DNA from: an uncultured Muribaculaceae bacterium | Lineage (GTDB): Bacteria > Bacteroidota > Bacteroidia > Bacteroidales > Muribaculaceae | Assembly (NCBI GenBank): GCA_910584545.1 | Contig: CAJUBC010000001.1 | Span: 33,968-97,967 of the forward strand | Reading direction: 5' to 3' | DNA length: 64,000 nucleotides | Shown here: piece after piece, positions 59,570-64,000 of the stretch | Position numbering within the stretch: the stretch's first letter is position 1 | Layout of the letters: every line of letters begins with the position of its first letter | Translations under genes and position numbers: made by a program | Notes under the pieces: generated by a model | The model's input: the letters and a program-made list of their open reading frames with translations, nothing else | Database searches by the model: none | What the model was told of the DNA's origin: nothing

Positions 59570-61540
59570 TTATTTCACGAGCACTTTCGCTGTGCGGTTG
59601 CCGGCTTTCACGATGTAAAGACCGGAAGCGAGAGCGGAATTGCGGGCACGACGGCCGTCGAGAGTGTAAACCTCGACTTCCTCGTCGCCGGCAACTACAG
59701 TACCGTTCTCAACGCGGATATCAGCGTTCTCGATCTCAACGTCCTCAACGCCGGAGATGGGGTTGTTGACCTTGACGTGGGAGGAGTTGATGACCTCGCC
59801 GTTGGTAAGGTTGTTGAGGATGGCGACCACGCGGAATGTCTCGCTGTTCTCCTTGTAGATGCTGAGGCTGGGACGGGTTTTGTTGACCATGGGAATCTCG
59901 CAAGTTACGGTATATTCCTTATCCTTTTCCAACTCCTTGGGAAGGGCGTTGGGAATGGAGGGATAATCCTTGATGGCAACGGCCACGTCATCGTAGTACA
60001 CATCTACATGCGCATCCTTGTTGGCCCATCCGCCCATAGGACCGTATCCACCGCCGGAGAAATAGTTGGCCTGGTCGTAGGGGCCCATGTGGTCCTGTAC
60101 AACCACGAACGATACGCCAATCGGGCTGTTACAGTTCATGGCAAGACTTGCCTTACCTGTGATCTCAACCACTTGCTTCTCCTCGTTGACAGATGCCTCC
60201 ACGTCAATCTTACCATACGCGGGATTGCCCGTCACATCATCATAAATGGTCTTGAAATCGGAGAGGACGGAGCTTGCTGTGGGATGAAGGTCAGCAACGC
60301 GGTTTACCATAGCTCCGGGGAATCCCGAGATATATGCGTAGAGGAAGTTCTGGTATTCGGCAACCTCGAGACGGTCACCATTATGGATAGCGATCGGGAT
60401 AAAGCGCTCGAAAGGATAATTTTCCTTGAGATTATCCATCATCACGATACCGGCGGGGCAGAAGCCGCACCATCCGCCTGTACCCTCCTCGAGGAGGACA
60501 TTGCGGTCAAAACCTTTGTCGTACACCGCGACATTGCCCGTGGCCGTATTGTTGGTACTCTTGTTCTCGTTGCCGTTGACCTTTGATACTTTGGCAATTA
60601 CATCGAAGATACCTTCCTCGGAGCATACCACCTTGACGGGAACCTGCGAGATACCGCCGGGCTTCATCGTGACACCTTCAAAAGGAGCCTCATCCTTGGT
60701 CGTACCGAATTCGGTAAGCATGGAGAGGGTCTTCACATCGTTGGCACCCTTGTTGCGGATCAGCACCTTATAGGCGAGCTTACCCCCGGTCTTGACACTC
60801 TTGTCGAATGAAGAGGACATGACATCCACTACATCGGTAGGCAGGTTCTCCATCTCGATTGTCACGGAAATACAGAGGGAGCCGTAGAGGTCTGTCACTG
60901 AATCCCAGCTCTTCTGCGAGGGCCACTGGGTCTTTTCACCCATAGCGATGTAAGCGCCAGGTTCTGTGGTCACATACCCATCGACGGGTAAATATCCCTC
61001 GTTCTTTCCATTGTACATGAAATAATAGCCGATGAAAATCGACTTGCTGTCGTCCGTGATCTCGTAGGGTTCTTCAAGCTCAATCACATTCTCTGTAAGG
61101 GCCTCGTCAGCCAAGTCGGCTGTCTGCTTGTAGAAGGGCGCCGCGCCAAGACTGTTGCTCATGTAGACGTTTACCTTCGGAACAGTGTTGGCTCCTTTTG
61201 CATTACCACCGGTAGTGATGTTGATCGAAGTGATCTTACCACCCTTGAAAAGTTTAAGGTTGGCCGGAGTGAACTCGAAACACTGATAAATCCTGTTGGA
61301 CTTGGCAACACTTCTAAACGACAGGGTGGTGTAAGGCTGGGTCGGGTTGACGGCCACGCTGTACTTCATGGAGTTTTCACCGGCACGTGTAGAACCGTCC
61401 ACCTCCATCGGAACAAGCTCACGCGGCCCGTTCTCGGGCGACACGATATCGTAATTTCCGAGCGAAACCGTACGGAAATCCGATGCTGAGGCTCCTGCGG
61501 CGATCAAAGCGGCCGCGGCTACGAGTAAAGATTTCTTCAT
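59570..61540 (-). CDS. Large Omp28-type secreted protein with T9SS-like tail
   Basis: The ATG at 61540 opens a signal peptide (MKKSLLVAAAALIAAGASA). An N-terminal ~250-residue beta domain and a CARDB-like segment (~265-345, GGKLAYKVLIRNKGANDV) precede an Omp28/thioredoxin-like region with GTGGWCGFCPAGIVMMD (CxxC, ~365) and a beta domain. The last ~45 residues (VEVYTLDGRRARNSALASGLYIV) are a sorting-type tail. It is 656 residues long. It shares the CxxC Omp28 module with the 53.9 kb lipoprotein. It is monocistronic with its own promoter. Confidence 0.82.
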   Translation of the reverse strand: MKKSLLVAAAALIAAGASASDFRTVSLGNYDIVSPENGPRELVPMEVDGSTRAGENSMKYSVAVNPTQPYTTLSFRSVAKSNRIYQCFEFTPANLKLFKGGKITSINITTGGNAKGANTVPKVNVYMSNSLGAAPFYKQTADLADEALTENVIELEEPYEITDDSKSIFIGYYFMYNGKNEGYLPVDGYVTTEPGAYIAMGEKTQWPSQKSWDSVTDLYGSLCISVTIEMENLPTDVVDVMSSSFDKSVKTGGKLAYKVLIRNKGANDVKTLSMLTEFGTTKDEAPFEGVTMKPGGISQVPVKVVCSEEGIFDVIAKVSKVNGNENKSTNNTATGNVAVYDKGFDRNVLLEEGTGGWCGFCPAGIVMMDNLKENYPFERFIPIAIHNGDRLEVAEYQNFLYAYISGFPGAMVNRVADLHPTASSVLSDFKTIYDDVTGNPAYGKIDVEASVNEEKQVVEITGKASLAMNCNSPIGVSFVVVQDHMGPYDQANYFSGGGYGPMGGWANKDAHVDVYYDDVAVAIKDYPSIPNALPKELEKDKEYTVTCEIPMVNKTRPSLSIYKENSETFRVVAILNNLTNGEVINSSHVKVNNPISGVEDVEIENADIRVENGTVVAGDEEVEVYTLDGRRARNSALASGLYIVKAGNRTAKVLVK

Positions 61541-61573
61541 TGCGTCAGATTTTAAAATATTTGTTAATTTCTG

Positions 61574-61605
61574 CAAACTTAACTATATTTATCCAAATTT
61601 CCAAA
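61574..61605 (-). promoter_or_regulatory. Promoter for the large Omp28-type gene
   Basis: Minus strand TTTG (61605-61602), a 20-base spacer, TAAGTTTG (61581-61574). The leader is about 30 bases. Confidence 0.75.
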
Positions 61606-61641
61606 TCAAATCGGAAAACTTTTTTATCACCGCACATAAAA

Positions 61642-61686
61642 CCCTCCGGCATAATAATTTTATGCATAAAATTATATGTCGAAGGG
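61642..61686 (-). terminator. Terminator after the uridine phosphorylase gene
   Basis: Minus strand CCCTTCGACATA ... TATGCCGGAGGG with a 22-base perfect core palindrome (ATAATTTTATG / CATAAAATTAT), followed by TTTTATG. It lies 24 bases past the stop at 61710. Confidence 0.75.
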
Positions 61687-61709
61687 CATGTTTTTATCTT
61701 AATAAAGCG

Positions 61710-62588
61710 TCAGATTCGGTTAAGGACGGTCTCGATCAGACGGCGCACGGTCGGCTTGTAGTCGGGGTTGGACTTGTTGGCGCGCCTTTCCGCGATGATG
61801 CAGCATACGGTCATGGCGCGGTGACCGAGCAACCTGGCCATTCCCTGAAGACACGCTGACTCCATCTCGAAGTTGGTTACCGGACGCCCGTTGTACCTGA
61901 AACTCTCTATCTTTTCGTTGAGATACGGGTCGGCGAGCTTAAGCCGAACCTCCCGGCCCTGCGGAGCATAGAACCCAACGGCAGCGATGGTATAACCACG
62001 CTTCATATCGTCACGGCCGATGCGCTCCACAAGCGAATGGTCGGCATCGACAGTGTAGGGAGCAGCCCAGAGCTTGTTCCATCCGGTGTGGGCAGTGAAC
62101 TCTCGCTCGAACTCGAGATCGCACACTTTGTCGCGATCGGCATAGAAATTGAGGATTCCGTCAAACCCGATGCCTTTCTCCGCTATCACGTAGTCGCCGA
62201 TATGCAGGTCCTCCTGTAGCGAACCGCTTGTTCCTACGCGCACAATATTGAGAGTGCGGTGGTCAGGGCGGACAGTGCGGGTGTTGAAATCAACGTTGGC
62301 GAGAGCGTCGAGCTCAGTCATTACTATCTCGATGTTGTCGGGTCCGATTCCGTGGGAAATAGCCATCAGCGGCTTTCCTTTATATATACCGCCTACGGCA
62401 TGGAACTCGCGGGACTGCACGTCGTAGTCGATTGAATCGAAAAACGAGGCGATCATGGTGACGCGGCCGGGATCGCCTACGAAGATGATGTTGTCGCGCA
62501 GCTGGTCGGGACGGAGGTGGATGTGGAATGCTGATCCATCGTCGTTTATTATAAGTTCGGAGGGAGGAATGAATCTTTCACTGTTCAT
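61710..62588 (-). CDS. udp: Uridine phosphorylase-like nucleoside phosphorylase
   Basis: Phosphorolysis of uridine to uracil and ribose-1-phosphate. The phosphate-binding IIFVGDPGRVTMIA, SHGIGPDNIEIV, IVRVGTSGSLQ and the MESACLQGMARLLGH region of PNP/UDP family enzymes are present. It has 292 residues, slightly longer than E. coli Udp; the Bacteroidales form is known to vary at the N-terminus. It neighbours a DAACS-type symporter on the same strand with 92 bases between. Confidence 0.85.
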   Translation of the reverse strand: MNSERFIPPSELIINDDGSAFHIHLRPDQLRDNIIFVGDPGRVTMIASFFDSIDYDVQSREFHAVGGIYKGKPLMAISHGIGPDNIEIVMTELDALANVDFNTRTVRPDHRTLNIVRVGTSGSLQEDLHIGDYVIAEKGIGFDGILNFYADRDKVCDLEFEREFTAHTGWNKLWAAPYTVDADHSLVERIGRDDMKRGYTIAAVGFYAPQGREVRLKLADPYLNEKIESFRYNGRPVTNFEMESACLQGMARLLGHRAMTVCCIIAERRANKSNPDYKPTVRRLIETVLNRI

Positions 62589-62680
62589 GGCATCGAAATT
62601 TTTCCATTTGAGGTTTTTCTATATAACGCTTATTACCGAACAAAGGATAACCGGCAAGCCCTAAACGAGCGAAAAACCGG

Positions 62681-63865
62681 TTATTCCCGTTTGTTTTTGC
62701 GGAAGATGCGTGCCACGGCGATCGCTATTGCACCGTCTCCGGTCACGTTGCAGGCCGTGCCGAAACTGTCCATTGCTATGTAAAGGGCGATCATCAGCGC
62801 GCAGTCGGCGTCGGAAAAACCGAGCATGGAGGTGAGCAATCCGAGCGAGGCCATGATGCATCCTCCGGGTATGCCGGGAGCGGCGATAATGGTAACCCCG
62901 AGCATACAGATGAAACCGGCGAACATACCGAAATCAAAAGGCATGCCCCGCGTGATCATCAGCGCCACGGCGCAGGATACGATCTTGAGCGTGGATCCGG
63001 ACATGTGGATTGTGGCACAGAGGGGTACCGTGAAACCGGCCACCGCAGGATCAACGCCTAATTTCTCGGCCTGACGAAGAGTGACGGGAATGGTGGCAGC
63101 CGACGACTGCGTACCGAGGGCGGTGAAATATGCGGGAAGCATCGTGCCGAGCAGGCGGAAGGGATTGCGGCTTCCGGGCGACATCGGGGCCACGGCGCAG
63201 AACTGAATCACGAGCCACAGTATGTGCATCAGGAAGATCACTCCTATTATCTTGGCGAATGTCGAGAGAATCGAGGCCACCTCTCCGCTATAGGTCATGT
63301 TGAGGAAGATTCCGAATATATATATAGGAAGCAGAGGGATTATGACTTTCTCTATCACCATGGAGACGATGCTTCTGAACTCTCCGAGAATGGGCATCAA
63401 CCTGTTGCCGGAGGGCAACGCCGCAACACCGAGACCGAGTATGAAGGCGGAGACGAGAGCAGTCATCACCGGCATCAACGGGGGCATCTCGACCGTGAAA
63501 TAAGGAGCGAGCGACGTGGCTTCGCCCACGGTCTCCGAAGCCTGGTCTCCGGTGATCATCAACGGGAAGAGCCATTCCGATATCCCGTAGGAAGAGAATC
63601 CGGCCACGAGCGTGGACCCGTATGCTATCAGAGCCGTCACGAGCAGCATGCGTCCGGCGCTGGTGCCGACCTCCGCTATGGCGGGGGCCACGAAACCGAG
63701 GATGATGAGCGGGATTACGAAACCGAGCAGCTGCGAGAAGATGGCGTTGAAAGTAGCGAAGATCCGTCCCAGCCAACCGGGGAAGAACCACGCGCAAACG
63801 ATACCAAGCGCCATGGCGAGCACTATGCGGAAAAGAAGATGCGAGGTGATGGATTTGAGTTTCAT
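62681..63865 (-). CDS. Dicarboxylate/amino acid:cation symporter (DAACS family)
   Basis: Inner-membrane secondary transporter with about eight helices and two re-entrant loops. The loop motif TQSSAATIPVTL and the helix segment SFGTACNVTGDGAIAI are the substrate and cation motifs of the glutamate/aspartate/serine-threonine transporters (GltP, DctA, SstT). ATG 63865 is used; the frame upstream has no signal. It has 394 residues. The specificity is not resolvable. Confidence 0.9.
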   Translation of the reverse strand: MKLKSITSHLLFRIVLAMALGIVCAWFFPGWLGRIFATFNAIFSQLLGFVIPLIILGFVAPAIAEVGTSAGRMLLVTALIAYGSTLVAGFSSYGISEWLFPLMITGDQASETVGEATSLAPYFTVEMPPLMPVMTALVSAFILGLGVAALPSGNRLMPILGEFRSIVSMVIEKVIIPLLPIYIFGIFLNMTYSGEVASILSTFAKIIGVIFLMHILWLVIQFCAVAPMSPGSRNPFRLLGTMLPAYFTALGTQSSAATIPVTLRQAEKLGVDPAVAGFTVPLCATIHMSGSTLKIVSCAVALMITRGMPFDFGMFAGFICMLGVTIIAAPGIPGGCIMASLGLLTSMLGFSDADCALMIALYIAMDSFGTACNVTGDGAIAIAVARIFRKNKRE

Positions 63866-63908
63866 GGGGTTATAAGTGTCGTGCCTGAAGAGCAGGGGTC
63901 TAAAAAAC

Positions 63909-63939
63909 AAGCAGCCCGCCGGGAACCAACGGGCTGCTT
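63909..63939 (-). terminator. Terminator at the right edge
   Basis: AAGCAGCCCG (63909-63918), an 11-base loop, CGGGCTGCTT (63930-63939). On the minus strand it is followed by GTTTTTTAG, so it ends a transcript arriving from beyond 64000. Confidence 0.82.
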
Positions 63940-63943
63940 ATCT

Positions 63944-63967
63944 TGGCGGAGAGACAGGCTCTCGAAC
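63944..63967 (-). other. tRNA 3'-end-like fragment (T-loop to CCA)
   Basis: Minus strand GTTCGAGAGCCTGTCTCTCCGCCA: it has a TTCGA T-loop core, a TCTCTCC acceptor-like strand, discriminator G and CCA. The bases 5' of it (TATAAG and further) do not pair as a T-stem, so it is not an intact tRNA. A terminator follows 5 bases later. It is probably a remnant or attachment-site copy. Confidence 0.5.
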
Positions 63968-64000
63968 TTATACTTTCACAGAATATCATAAAACTGCAAA

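Noticed and set aside
63944..64000. Complete tRNA gene on the minus strand at the right edge
   Set aside because: Bases 5' of the T-loop do not pair to form a T-stem and the upstream sequence is AT-rich, so only a 3'-end fragment is supported.

Overview
The window comes from a Bacteroidota chromosome, most likely order Bacteroidales and plausibly a Muribaculaceae-like gut lineage (the family is inference). The evidence is repeated matches to the Bacteroidota promoter (TTTG, 19-21 bp, TAnnTTTG); T9SS-like C-terminal tails, PCMD, calycin-like, Omp28 and DUF6029 secreted proteins; NspC, and an RprX/RprY-like two-component pair. Most of it is compact, GC-rich core genome with many 4-base ATGA overlaps. 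No rRNA, intact tRNA, CRISPR array or recognisable transposase was seen.

Layout. 0-9 kb (+): 3' part of a UvrD/PcrA helicase, nspC, the anaerobic ribonucleotide reductase pair nrdD-nrdG, tgt with an LptG-type permease, and a small PAS protein. 9-21 kb (-): two adjacent operon-like blocks. One is PASTA protein, RluD-type pseudouridine synthase, acyltransferase, metallophosphoesterase, folK. The other is mlaE-mlaF-(57-residue membrane protein)-dxs-trkA-trkH-fur. 21-27.5 kb (+): udk, lptB, a cell-wall amidase, mlaD, a PlsC acyltransferase and thiD. 27.5-35.4 kb: a response regulator and histidine kinase, a clostripain-family lipoprotein, another lipoprotein, a second trkH with an NlpC/P60 lipoprotein, and a FabH-like synthase. 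35.7-42.9 kb: serC-serA, a DUF389 membrane protein, dapA-dnaG and a GxxExxY protein.

42.9-53.1 kb is the accessory part. It holds two clusters of a roughly 31-bp repeat in alternating orientation, a set of fast-evolving secreted proteins sharing a calycin-like domain, and a visibly AT-richer two-gene cassette (46399-48239). The cassette encodes an SMC/OLD-like ATPase and a separate TOPRIM/RloB-like protein, and is the best candidate here for an undescribed (probably anti-phage) system. It is bounded by a ~75-bp imperfect direct repeat, and the downstream copy still carries the last codons of a lost secreted-protein gene. A perfect 27-bp inverted repeat encloses the larger 44.5-48.3 kb segment. 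dnaA lies at 51.1-52.5 kb beside a 44-bp tandem repeat.

53-64 kb: a TlpA/DUF6029/Omp28/secreted-protein operon, an AroF-chorismate mutase fusion, a DegT-type aminotransferase, a large Omp28-type secreted protein, uridine phosphorylase and a dicarboxylate/amino-acid symporter. The right edge carries a tRNA 3'-end-like fragment followed by a terminator, possibly the boundary of an integrated element outside the window.

Functionally the core genes concentrate on envelope lipid transport and homeostasis (Mla, LptB, LptG, two PlsC-type acyltransferases, PASTA, amidase), potassium uptake, deoxynucleotide and amino-acid precursor synthesis, and chromosome replication (dnaA, dnaG).
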